64,000 nt of DNA from an uncultured Kiloniellaceae bacterium. Its GTDB lineage: Bacteria > Pseudomonadota > Alphaproteobacteria > Kiloniellales > Kiloniellaceae. Shown piece by piece: positions 27,066 to 34,944 of the stretch (positions within the stretch are counted from its first letter, which is position 1; the number at the start of each line of letters is the position of its first letter). The stretch spans positions 110,703 through 174,702 of the forward strand of contig CANMQP010000019.1 in assembly GCA_947500035.1 (NCBI GenBank), read 5' to 3'. A model generated the notes under the pieces. The model searched no databases. It was not told where the DNA came from and worked only from the letters and a program-made list of their open reading frames with translations. The position numbers and the translations under genes were made by a program.

Positions 27066-28115
27066 CTACTTCCAGAATGCGGCGCTCTCGTCGTTCAGCA
27101 TCTGGGAAAGCCAGCCGTTCAGCTCCGCATGAATGCCGGCATCGATCAGCCCCTCAAAACCGGGCTCTCCCGGCGCGGCCAGCTTCAGGTTGTGACTGAC
27201 GCCCGGCGCGATGAAGGCCGCGCTGCCGTTGTCCTTGGCCAGCAGGATGGCCGAAAGCGGCTGGAAGTCACGCTCCGGAGAGACCTGAAGATCGTTGCCG
27301 CCCGCCAGAACGAGGCTCGGGCCGTCGAACAGTTCAAGCGCTTTGGCGGGATCGAACTGAAGCAGGGACTGATAGTAGCGGCCAAGATACTGCGGATAGA
27401 TCGGCTGCAGGCCCGGCGGCACATCGTCGGGGATCTCGCCCGTCGCCACGACCGCGGCGCGGATGCGTTGATCCGCGCTCAGGATCTCAGCCTGTTGCGC
27501 ATCAGTGGCTCCCTGGCGTTCCATAAGGCTGGTCAGCTGATCCGCGATGACAGCCCCGAAGGGCCGGCCGGGCGTGGAGAGCAAGACCAGGACCCTGGGA
27601 GCGCTTCCGCCCTGCTGCGCGATGCTCAAGGCAATCAGGCCACCCTCGCTGTGTCCGGCAATGCCGACCCGCTCACCATCAATCGAAGAGTCGGCAGCCA
27701 GCCAGCGATAGGCCCGCTCCGCATCCCCGACAAAATTCTCCCAGGCCACGAACGCGCGCAGCGCGCCGAAGTCCTGCGGCAGTTCCTTGGCGTTGGCGTG
27801 CATGCCGCGCTTGTCATACCGCAGGGTCGCAATGCCCGCATCGGCCAGGTTTCGGGCCAGCTGGCGCAAAAGATTGGTTCTGACCTCGGGAAGCTGGTTG
27901 CCGTCGCGGTCCGTAGGCCCGCTGCCCTGAAGCAGAAGCATGGCCGGAAAAGGCGCCTCGTCATCGTCGTCCGGCAGGGTCAGGAGCCCGGCGAGGGTCG
28001 CACCGCCCGCCCCCTCGAACATGACGAACCGTTCGACGGGAGCCGCCGAAACCGCAAGGGGCACGGAGAGAACAAGGAACAGCAGAGAAGAGACGACGGC
28101 AGAAACCCGGTGCAT
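27066..28115 (-). CDS. Secreted alpha/beta hydrolase
   Basis: The protein is 349 aa from the ATG at 28113-28115, which gives a clean signal peptide (SSLLFLVLSVPLAVSA, cleaved near residue 26). Two upstream in-frame starts, as far as 28178, would only lengthen the signal region. The nucleophile elbow is GHSEGG. An oxyanion-type LLLQGSGPTDRDG and LRYDKRGMH fit the dienelactone-hydrolase/acyl-peptidase-like subfamily. The catalytic His is probably in the GVSHNLKL stretch near the end. It acts outside the cytoplasm on an unknown ester or amide. It is monocistronic by position. Confidence 0.85.
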   Translation of the reverse strand: MHRVSAVVSSLLFLVLSVPLAVSAAPVERFVMFEGAGGATLAGLLTLPDDDDEAPFPAMLLLQGSGPTDRDGNQLPEVRTNLLRQLARNLADAGIATLRYDKRGMHANAKELPQDFGALRAFVAWENFVGDAERAYRWLAADSSIDGERVGIAGHSEGGLIALSIAQQGGSAPRVLVLLSTPGRPFGAVIADQLTSLMERQGATDAQQAEILSADQRIRAAVVATGEIPDDVPPGLQPIYPQYLGRYYQSLLQFDPAKALELFDGPSLVLAGGNDLQVSPERDFQPLSAILLAKDNGSAAFIAPGVSHNLKLAAPGEPGFEGLIDAGIHAELNGWLSQMLNDESAAFWK

Positions 28116-28437
28116 TGAGAACCCTACACACGCCAAAGAAATTCGCATAAAGAAGAGCGCCGGCCGCAGGGTTGGCACGGAGGGCCTCCTTCCACGGCGG
28201 GAGCTTAACCTACTGATTTAGTCAAGATTTTCCCGGCTGCAATAGGTTAAAAACACGATTGCGCAATATAATTTATGCGCGATAAAGTTGCAGCATCCGC
28301 AATGGCGCTTTTCCGCGTTTTTCTAGCCCGCGCTCCATCCGGGCCCTCCCTGACAACAGCAATTTGTGAAGGAACACACAAAGCTGTGATCTGGACGCAA
28401 GAGGTACGCCTCGGTCTGCGAGACGCGGTCGGGAGGA

Positions 28438-29766
28438 CTATGCCTCGACTTTCCGGGTCTCGATCTTTTGGGCCTCTGTTCCCTGAGGCTCTGGCTCCTG
28501 CCGCTCTGGTTCCTGGGACGTTGCCTCCCGAGACTTTACCTCAGGGACCTTAAAGGGCGCAGGCAGCTTAGCCTCGGCCTCATGCATATAGTCGCGGGTC
28601 ATGGGTGCGGCCAAGCATTCTTTGGAGAGCTGTACCTGCAGCACCATGGAAGAGCCCCGGCGGAAGGCCATCTCGGCGGAGATCAGATAAAACTCCCACA
28701 TGCGGCAGAAGCGCTCGTCATAGATCTGCGCGATTTCGGCACGATTGGCCTCGAAGCGGTCGCGCCAGGCCTTGAGGGTATCGGCGTAGTGCATGCGCAA
28801 AACCTCGACGTCCGTAACCCAGAGATAAGCCCGCTCGGTGGCGGCGCAGACTTCCGAGAGCGAGGGCGAGTAGCCGCCGGGAAAGATGTACTTGCGGATC
28901 CAGGGACCGGTGGTGCCCGGCGGCGACATATGGCCGATCGAGTGGATCAACGCGAGGCCGTCGTCGGTCAGCAGAGACTTCACCTTGGTGAAGAACTCGT
29001 CGTAGTGCCCGACGCCGACATGCTCGAACATGCCGACCGAGACGATGCGGTCGAAAGGCCCCTCCAGATGGCGGTAATCGCGCAGTTCGAACTTCACCCG
29101 GTGATCCAGTCCGAGTTCTTTGGCGCGCGCCTGAGCGACCTCCAATTGCTCCTTGGAGAGAGTGACACCGGTGACTTCGACCTCCGCCAGGCTGGCGAGA
29201 TAAAGCGCCATGCCGCCCCAGCCGCAGCCGATGTCCAGAATCTTCTGTCCATCCTCCAGGCGCAGCTTGGCGGCGATATGGCGTTTCTTGTTGGCCTGCG
29301 CTTCTTCCAGAGAGTCCTGTGGCGTGCGGAAGTAGGCGCAGGAGTATTGCAGATCCTCGTCCAGGAAGAGCTCGTACAGCCGGCGCGAGAGGTCATAGTG
29401 GTGCGCCACATTCTGCTGCGATTTTTTTGCGGGATTATGCTGCTGCAGGGTCCGGAAGGCCTTCCAGACTTTGCGTAAGACGTTCTGCAGCGGATAGCTG
29501 CCCAGGCTGTGCCGGTTCATCCCGAAGAGCGTCAGCAGATCGTAGACGCCGCTGTCCTCGAAGGTCAGCGTGCCATCCATATAGGCCTCGCCGGTGTGCA
29601 ACTCGGGATTCTTGAAGATCTTGAAGGCCAGCGACTTATCGTGAAAGCGCAGCGTCACCACGGGTTCGGTCTCGTCGCCGAAGCTGTAGAGCTTCCCGTC
29701 CGCGTCGTGGATACGCAGCGTACCCTTGCGGATGAACTTCTTAAGCATGTGAGACAGCAAAAACAC
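28438..29766 (-). CDS. cfa: Cyclopropane-fatty-acyl-phospholipid synthase
   Basis: The protein is 442 aa from a GTG at 29764-29766. An ATG six codons later is an alternative start, but the LLSHMLKKFIRKGTL opening fits the family better from the GTG. The SAM-binding motif is ILDIGCGWGGMALYLA, preceded by the conserved YSCAYFRTPQDSLEEAQ with the active-site Cys. GMFEHVGVGHYDEFF and FPGGYSPSL are also kept. CFA synthases add a methylene group to unsaturated lipid acyl chains in the inner membrane, giving stress resistance. The last 40 residues are a Glu/Thr/Pro-rich tail not needed by the family. The gene stands alone. Confidence 0.93.
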   Translation of the reverse strand: MFLLSHMLKKFIRKGTLRIHDADGKLYSFGDETEPVVTLRFHDKSLAFKIFKNPELHTGEAYMDGTLTFEDSGVYDLLTLFGMNRHSLGSYPLQNVLRKVWKAFRTLQQHNPAKKSQQNVAHHYDLSRRLYELFLDEDLQYSCAYFRTPQDSLEEAQANKKRHIAAKLRLEDGQKILDIGCGWGGMALYLASLAEVEVTGVTLSKEQLEVAQARAKELGLDHRVKFELRDYRHLEGPFDRIVSVGMFEHVGVGHYDEFFTKVKSLLTDDGLALIHSIGHMSPPGTTGPWIRKYIFPGGYSPSLSEVCAATERAYLWVTDVEVLRMHYADTLKAWRDRFEANRAEIAQIYDERFCRMWEFYLISAEMAFRRGSSMVLQVQLSKECLAAPMTRDYMHEAEAKLPAPFKVPEVKSREATSQEPERQEPEPQGTEAQKIETRKVEA

Positions 29767-29954
29767 GGCGGTCGGCCCCCGGACAAACGGATTCGATGAA
29801 GAGCCGCTAGACTAACGACTTCGCAGGACGCTGCAAATGGAATGGCGGGACGCACGACATTGTACAGCCTTTAAATGGGCATTTATATCACCACTTAATT
29901 ATACGAAAAGCCGTCACGCGGCTCTCAAAAATCACTTCGGCGTCGACTCTAACT

Positions 29955-30239
29955 ATGAATCTAATTCTTCATTTTTTGTTTTACGAAGTCCTTTGGTTCT
30001 TTATTGACCTTTTCTTCGCAGTAGATCGGGCCGAAAAGGCTGAAAAAGACTTCGTGAAGGTCAAAGAAAAGGTTGCGGCCCTGATCAGGGGCCGGGAACA
30101 CGAGCTCTCAAACCTGTCACAGGAGATTGTTGAAATCTTCAGGCGGCATAGGTTCAAGATCATCGAACGTTCGGACGACGAGATCGTTTTCCGACATCGA
30201 TTCAAAGACAGCGAACGGGTGACAATGCAACTTCGTTGA
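29955..30239 (+). CDS. Hypothetical small membrane-anchored protein
   Basis: The frame is 94 aa. A hydrophobic N-terminus (about 3-22, aromatic-rich) is followed by a highly charged helix (26-65) and a short beta-like end. This looks like a bitopic protein with a cytosolic tail. No clear ribosome site precedes the ATG and no family is recognised. The amino-acid make-up is protein-like and no better frame exists here, so it is kept with low confidence. Confidence 0.4.
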   Translation: MNLILHFLFYEVLWFFIDLFFAVDRAEKAEKDFVKVKEKVAALIRGREHELSNLSQEIVEIFRRHRFKIIERSDDEIVFRHRFKDSERVTMQLR

Positions 30240-30254
30240 TCTCTCAAGCCCTGA

Positions 30255-31163
30255 CTACTTCGTCCGTTCACCCTGGCCGTTGAGTTTCGCCACCACATCG
30301 ACCAGCTCAGGGATATTCCGCTCGCCGTAGCCCATGGTGTTGCCCAGTTTCAGAAGCTGTAAAGCGCCATCTGACATAAAGGTCGCTGCGCCATTCCGCG
30401 TGGCCAGCCGGTTGTAGTAAGTGATGTCTTTCAGACAGTTCGACAGGGTGAACTCGTGGGCCTTGGGGTCGCCCTCGCAGACATACTTGGAATAGTTCTG
30501 GAAGTTGCCGCAGTTCATGCCTGAATTGCTCACGATTTCCCGGAAGATTTCCGGCTCCACGCCAATTTTGGAGATCATCGAGTAACACTCGGACCAGATG
30601 CCGGCGTAGCCGATGGAAATGACATTGTTAATCAGCTTGATGGCATGGGCCGCGCCGACCGGGCCCCGGGCCGGGATCACGACCGACGCCCAGGTCGAGA
30701 GAAGCGGCCGCCACTTCTCGATCAGCTCTTCGGAACCACCGACATAGGTGCTGAGCTCGCCCTCCCAGGCATGTGCGGGCGTGCGCGACAGCGGCGCATC
30801 GAAGAAGGTGATGCCCCGTTCGCTCAGCTCGGCGTGCAGGCGTTCCGTCAGGTCCGGCTCGGAGGTCGAGGTATCGATAATGGTCAGGCCATCGCGGGCC
30901 CCGGCCAGAATTCCGTCTTCACGCCGCAGCAAATCCTCGACCTGGGGCGCGCCGGTGACACAGAGCACGATGACGTCGGCCTTCTGCGCCATTTCCCTGG
31001 GCGAAGACACCTCGCTGGCGCCACGGCCCACCAGGTCTTCCACAGCCTCGCGTTTGCGGTGCGCCATGACCAGCAGGGGATAGCCCTTCTCCACAACGTT
31101 TTTAGCCATACCCCAGCCCATCAGGCCAACCCCGATGAAGCCAACCACTGCTTTGCCGGTCAT
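30255..31163 (-). CDS. Beta-hydroxyacid dehydrogenase family NAD(P)-dependent oxidoreductase
   Basis: The protein is 302 aa, the full family length. The Rossmann motif GFIGVGLMGWGMAKN starts at residue 8. The substrate motif DAPLSRTPAHAWEGELSTYV (normally DAPVSGG) and the catalytic lysine in AIKLINN are present. The family includes 3-hydroxyisobutyrate, tartronate-semialdehyde and L-threonate dehydrogenases. The changed substrate motif, with SRTP in place of SGG, makes the exact substrate uncertain. The divergent LysR/ABM/RidA cluster lies upstream. A LysR gene on the same strand ends 164 bp before it, with hairpins between. Confidence 0.88.
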   Translation of the reverse strand: MTGKAVVGFIGVGLMGWGMAKNVVEKGYPLLVMAHRKREAVEDLVGRGASEVSSPREMAQKADVIVLCVTGAPQVEDLLRREDGILAGARDGLTIIDTSTSEPDLTERLHAELSERGITFFDAPLSRTPAHAWEGELSTYVGGSEELIEKWRPLLSTWASVVIPARGPVGAAHAIKLINNVISIGYAGIWSECYSMISKIGVEPEIFREIVSNSGMNCGNFQNYSKYVCEGDPKAHEFTLSNCLKDITYYNRLATRNGAATFMSDGALQLLKLGNTMGYGERNIPELVDVVAKLNGQGERTK

Positions 31164-31211
31164 TTCCTACTCCAGTCACGTGTTTCCAATGGATACATTC
31201 CTACAACAGCA

Positions 31212-31261
31212 GCGGGTCCGCGCAAAGCGGGGAACCCGCATGGCTGCCGTCGGATGGCAGC
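31212..31261. repeat. Two adjacent hairpins between the LysR and oxidoreductase genes
   Basis: GCGGGT (31212-31217) pairs with ACCCGC (31234-31239), and GCTGCC (31243-31248) pairs with GGCAGC (31256-31261). They lie after the LysR stop on the minus strand but lack T-runs, so termination is possible but not shown. Confidence 0.4.
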
Positions 31262-31327
31262 ATAGTGGCCGCAGACCTCGAGCAAACCCATGAGCCTCTC
31301 CAAATCGGATATCTGCCATCCGGCAGT

Positions 31328-32230
31328 TCAGGGCATCCCACTCTGCAAGACCGACTCTCGCCCAATGTACTGCGCCATGAAGTCCCTCAGGCAGGCGGCA
31401 CGGAGACTTAAGAGACGGCCAGTCGGCCATACAGCGAAGAACTCCCTGTCGGGGCCTTGCCAAGCCGTCAGAATACGCCGCAGTTTGCCCCGTCGAATCT
31501 CATCAACCACTTCGCTGACGGGCAGAAGGGCAACGCCATGCCCGTCCCGGGCCAGTTGCTTGACCAACCCGATGTCATCGGCCATGGACGAAGGCGACAA
31601 CCGCAGCGTCACTTCGGCTTTGTCGGCACCATGGGTCATCACCCATTGCGGAAAGGTCGTGTTTGCGACGATCCGGTGATCCTGCAGAGCATCCAGGCTC
31701 TCCGGCGTTCCCTGCGTTGTCAGGTAATCAGGCGAAGCAACGATGATCGATGCCGTACTGCCGAGACGCTTTTGAAAGAGTTGAGAATCCCGCTGCGGAC
31801 CGATACGCAACGCCAGATCAACGCGTGAATCAAGCATATCCTTGGTCTCGTTGCTGAGATAAAGACGCAGCACTATTTCGGGATGGCGCTTGATGAATGC
31901 GGACCACATAGGTTGAAGAAAACCGACCGAAATGTTTGTCGGCGCAAGCACCCGGAGCGGTCCCTTGAGTTCCGACCGCTGGGCCTCGAGATCGCTTGCG
32001 ACGCCTTCGAACTCTCTCACCAGATCGGCGTAGGCGCGATAGTAGGCCTCTCCCTCGCTCGTCAGACGAAACTTGCGCGCCGAACGCAGAATGAGCTGAC
32101 AGCCCAGCCTCTCTTCGAGTTTTTTTAGCCTGCGCGTGACTGTCGCCGGAGGAACATTGAGCGAGGCCGCCGCCGCGGAGAGTCCGCGCCGATCCGCGAT
32201 ATGAATGAAGAGCGCGATATCGTCCAACAT
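31328..32230 (-). CDS. LysR family transcriptional regulator
   Basis: The protein is 300 aa from the ATG at 32228-32230. A much longer open frame reaches 32641 but overlaps the divergent gene and is not LysR-like. The HTH region is IALFIHIADRRGLSAAAASL with NVPPATVTRRLKKLEERLG. The effector domain follows from about 90. Its divergent position next to the ABM/DUF2798/RidA genes makes these its likely targets. TTTATGAA repeats at 32238-32245 and 32247-32254 and GATATC/ATATC at 32290-32305 lie in the shared promoter region. Confidence 0.9.
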   Translation of the reverse strand: MLDDIALFIHIADRRGLSAAAASLNVPPATVTRRLKKLEERLGCQLILRSARKFRLTSEGEAYYRAYADLVREFEGVASDLEAQRSELKGPLRVLAPTNISVGFLQPMWSAFIKRHPEIVLRLYLSNETKDMLDSRVDLALRIGPQRDSQLFQKRLGSTASIIVASPDYLTTQGTPESLDALQDHRIVANTTFPQWVMTHGADKAEVTLRLSPSSMADDIGLVKQLARDGHGVALLPVSEVVDEIRRGKLRRILTAWQGPDREFFAVWPTGRLLSLRAACLRDFMAQYIGRESVLQSGMP

Positions 32231-32237
32231 GATTCCA

Positions 32238-32305
32238 TTTATGAAATTTATGAACCCATTATTGTTAATATCACATGTTTTTGGAATTTGATATCTCTCC
32301 ATATC
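32238..32305. promoter_or_regulatory. Repeats in the LysR/ABM divergent promoter
   Basis: A direct repeat TTTATGAA with 9-bp period (32238-32254) and an inverted repeat GATAT/ATATC (32290-32305) lie in the AT-rich 105-bp gap between the LysR start and the ABM start. They are candidate regulator sites by position only. Confidence 0.3.
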
Positions 32306-32335
32306 AGAAGAAGCGTATTTAGCGAGGAGCGATCT

Positions 32336-32647
32336 ATGGACAGCTTGTGGATCAACGCAGAAATCGTGCTGACCGACGGAGCCGATTTGATCACAGCACA
32401 GACCGAACTGCGCGAGTTGATGGAGAAAACCAAGTCGGAACCTGGATGCATTGAGTTTCAAGTTCTGCAAAACCTGGAACAGCCCGAGCATTTTACCCTG
32501 TGGGAATGTTGGACGGGAGAAGATGCACTTGAGGCGCATTTCAATGCGCCGCACACGGTCGCCTATCTGGCGCTTGGCCTCACCAAGGTCAACTCCATTG
32601 AGCGGCTCGGTCCAATCAGGGACAGCGCAAGCGAAATCCAAAGCTGA
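32336..32647 (+). CDS. Antibiotic biosynthesis monooxygenase (ABM) family protein
   Basis: The protein is 103 aa from the ATG at 32336, with GAGGAG six bases upstream. It has the ABM ferredoxin-like pattern: an N-terminal beta strand, a long helix with LRELMEKTKSEPGCIEFQVL, then FTLWECWTGEDALEAHFNAPH. Family members are cofactor-free oxygenases (YgiN-like quinol monooxygenases) or binding proteins. It is the first gene of a short run with a DUF2798 membrane protein and a RidA protein under the divergent LysR. Confidence 0.85.
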   Translation: MDSLWINAEIVLTDGADLITAQTELRELMEKTKSEPGCIEFQVLQNLEQPEHFTLWECWTGEDALEAHFNAPHTVAYLALGLTKVNSIERLGPIRDSASEIQS

Positions 32648-32667
32648 GATCGGATCGATACGACGCG

Positions 32668-32934
32668 ATGAAACAGCGCCTTCTGTCCGCCGCCCTCATG
32701 TCCTTTGCCCTTTCGCTGCTGATGACCTGTTGGGTGACTTGGATCAACCTCGGCTGGAACCCCGATTTTATCCGGCAATGGCTGTCAGCCTTTTTGCTGG
32801 CATGGCCAGCCGCCGCGGTGATCGCCTTTGCGATCGGACCAGCCATACAAAAGCTCAGCCTCAGTCGTCTGGGGACTAGGGTCTGTTTCGGTTCAGGATA
32901 TCGCCGGGGTTGCTCAGAGATAAAGCGAGGTTAG
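32668..32934 (+). CDS. DUF2798 small membrane protein with altered C-terminus
   Basis: The protein is 88 aa. Residues 1-68 match the DUF2798 pattern with two membrane segments (about 6-27 and 42-62) and WVTWINLGWNPDFIRQWLSA. After SLSRL the reading frame passes into the structured repeat element that begins near 32876. The last 20 or so residues (RVCFGSGYRRG...) therefore come from that element rather than from the family. The original stop was probably displaced by an insertion at the 3' end. The function of DUF2798 is unknown. Confidence 0.7.
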   Translation: MKQRLLSAALMSFALSLLMTCWVTWINLGWNPDFIRQWLSAFLLAWPAAAVIAFAIGPAIQKLSLSRLGTRVCFGSGYRRGCSEIKRG

Positions 32935-33109
32935 GAGCGAGGAGGCAGAACATGCTGGGCATATTCAACGATGAGCGACGCAAAATCGCTTTATCTCTGA
33001 ACAATCCTTCCAGGACGGGTCGTATTTTGTCAGCGGAAGCGTCGCGCGTGCCTTGTGTGGATCCACCACACCGCGCCACCCGCTCCTAACCGCTGATAAA
33101 ATATGACCC
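32876..33109. repeat. Nested inverted-repeat element (MITE-like), about 230 bp
   Basis: Three long inverted repeats interlock. An 18-bp pair (32910-32927 with 32987-33004) has one mismatch. An 11-bp pair GGTTAGGAGCG/CGCTCCTAACC (32929-32939 with 33081-33091) is perfect. A 20-bp pair (33017-33036 with 33090-33109) has two mismatches. GTGGATCCAC at 33057-33066 is a further palindrome. There is no reading frame. It begins in the 3' end of the DUF2798 gene and separates it from ridA, so it looks like a non-autonomous insertion. Confidence 0.7.
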
Positions 33110-33171
33110 GCCACGACGACGTACTGAAACTCAACAGACCCCAGGTCTAACAAGCAAGAAACGAGGCCACT

Positions 33172-33546
33172 ATGACGGTGCAACGCCTAAATCTTCCTGA
33201 ACTCGGCCTCCCTGCAGGCCCCTACAGCCATGCCGTGATACAGGGCCAGACGCTCTATACATCGGGCTTCACGGCCTACGGAACAGCGGCACAGACAAAG
33301 CCGGTCAAGGACCAGGTTCAGGCCATCTTCAAGCAGTTCGAAGTCATTGCCGCCAACCAGAACACAACGCTTGCCGGCTTGATAAAGGTGACAATTTTTC
33401 TGACGGATCCCATGGATATCCCCGAACTTCGGGATGCGCTTTTTGAACACTACGGACCGAACGTTCCGGCCAGTTCCATGGTCATCGTGAAATCATTGTT
33501 CTCCCCTGACCTGGCGGTTGAAATCGAGGCCATATTGGCTTTGTAG
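33172..33546 (+). CDS. RidA/YjgF family protein (Rid superfamily)
   Basis: The protein is 124 aa, of normal size. It has AGPYSHAVIQGQTLYTSGF near residues 15-33, a family core. TLAGLIKVTIFLTDPMDI and the SMVIVKSLFSPDLAVEIEAI end are also family features. The usual Arg of the archetypal imine deaminase (CxxR near residue 105) is not seen; VKSLFSPDLAVEIE stands there instead. It is therefore probably a different Rid subgroup. Rid proteins hydrolyse reactive imines or enamines. GAGG precedes the ATG. It follows the insertion-like element and is probably driven by the LysR-controlled promoter. Confidence 0.88.
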   Translation: MTVQRLNLPELGLPAGPYSHAVIQGQTLYTSGFTAYGTAAQTKPVKDQVQAIFKQFEVIAANQNTTLAGLIKVTIFLTDPMDIPELRDALFEHYGPNVPASSMVIVKSLFSPDLAVEIEAILAL

Positions 33547-33603
33547 CAGATCGACCTTCGAATTCACCCGTTGCAAGCGAAGTCTTCCAAAAGGCACCGC
33601 CGT

Positions 33604-34944
33604 TCAGTCATCGCGGAAAGTCCGCGCAAAACTGTCGAGCAGCGGTTTGATCAGATAGGAAATCACCTGACGTTCGCCGGTTTTGATCAGGATCTCGGCA
33701 GGCATGCCGGGCAACAACTGAAGACCGGCGATCTTGCTCAGTTCCGACTTGGGAATCGAAATCTGGGTGCGGTAGAAGGATGTCTCGTTGGCCTGATCGT
33801 AGACACTGTCGGCCGAGATCGTCCTGACCCTGCCGTTGATCTCCGGAGTCGTATCCTGATTGAACGCCGTGAGCCGGATGGTCGCCGCCTGGCCGGCGGA
33901 CACACGATCCACGTCGGAAGGCGGAACCTGAGCCATCAGCACCAGTTCGTCGTCACTGGGGACGATATCCATGATCGGCTCGCCGGCGATGATGACGCCA
34001 CCCTTGGTGTGAACCCTCAGATCCAGAATCCGGCCGGCTTGCGGGGCACGGATTTCACCCCGCTCCATCCGGTCCTCAGCAGCGGCCCGCTGCGAGATCA
34101 GGGTGTAAAGCTGTGCCTGGACCGTCGTAAGATCCCGGCTAACCTCTTCGCGGAAGTCCTTTTCCGCGCGCGCAATCTGGGCTTCGGCCTCGTGAATTTG
34201 TGCTTTCAGGCTGGCGATCTGGGCCCGGCCACCTGCAAGTTGCCCTTCCAGGCGTGCGACGCTGCGCTGCAATTCGAGCACCCGGGTCACGGGAACGAGT
34301 TCTCTCTTGCGCAGATCTTCCAGAACGGCCAGTTCATCGCGAGAGAGCTTCAGTTCTTTTGTGACGGAGCTGCCCTGCTGCTTCAAACCCTTGATCTGCT
34401 CACTGAAGGCAGCGATACGCTGACGCACGGCGTTTGCTTCGGCGCCCCGGGCTTCCCGGCGCGCGGTGAAGAGCTGATCCTGCGCCTCGATCATTTCGGC
34501 AACCTCGGCTGCCTGACGCCGCTCAATGAGTGAAGTCGGGTAAGCGATCGTCTCCTGATCCGTCAGCTCGGCGGTCAGGCGCGCCCGCTGCGCGGTCAGA
34601 TCGTTTTGCTGGTTGACCACGATCGTCAGGTTGGCCTCACTCAGAGTGTCGTCCAACCGCATGAGAAGCTGCCCGGCCTCGGCGTAATCGCCTTCCTTCA
34701 CGAAGAGTTCACCGACGATACCGCCTTCCAGATGCTGAAGGGTTTTGCGGTTGCTCTCGACCGCGACCATGCCCGGCGCGACGACGGCGCCTTCGATCTT
34801 GGTGCGTATGGTCCATCCGGCGATGCCGCCGAACATCAGAACGACAACTAAAAGACCGAAGACAATCTGCCCACGCATCCGGTCCGCCGGTGCGGCTATC
34901 TTGGTGGGCAACGTGGTTTTGAGTTCCGTGGTGAGCTGCGTCAT
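33604..34944 (-). CDS. Type I secretion periplasmic adaptor (HlyD family)
   Basis: The protein is 446 aa. A short cytosolic tail is followed by one membrane helix (about 28-48), a lipoyl-like half (HLEGGIVGELFVKEGDYAE), a long coiled-coil (about 130-290), the second lipoyl half (IRAPQAGRILDLRVHTKGGV) and a beta-barrel end. HlyD proteins bridge the inner-membrane ABC transporter and an outer-membrane TolC channel. The start overlaps the stop of the ABC gene by four bases (ATGA). No TolC homologue is in the window. Confidence 0.93.
   Translation of the reverse strand: MTQLTTELKTTLPTKIAAPADRMRGQIVFGLLVVVLMFGGIAGWTIRTKIEGAVVAPGMVAVESNRKTLQHLEGGIVGELFVKEGDYAEAGQLLMRLDDTLSEANLTIVVNQQNDLTAQRARLTAELTDQETIAYPTSLIERRQAAEVAEMIEAQDQLFTARREARGAEANAVRQRIAAFSEQIKGLKQQGSSVTKELKLSRDELAVLEDLRKRELVPVTRVLELQRSVARLEGQLAGGRAQIASLKAQIHEAEAQIARAEKDFREEVSRDLTTVQAQLYTLISQRAAAEDRMERGEIRAPQAGRILDLRVHTKGGVIIAGEPIMDIVPSDDELVLMAQVPPSDVDRVSAGQAATIRLTAFNQDTTPEINGRVRTISADSVYDQANETSFYRTQISIPKSELSKIAGLQLLPGMPAEILIKTGERQVISYLIKPLLDSFARTFRDD

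Noticed and set aside
26868..28118. Long plus-strand frame (416 codons) opposite the secreted hydrolase
   Set aside because: It is the antisense frame of a clear alpha/beta hydrolase with signal peptide and GHSEGG motif, and its own sequence matches no protein pattern. AGGAGG touching an ATG near 26985 has no proper spacing.
31328..32641. 437-codon start for the second LysR regulator
   Set aside because: The extra 137 residues overlap the divergent ABM gene and its promoter and have no LysR character. The ATG at 32230 fits the family N-terminus.
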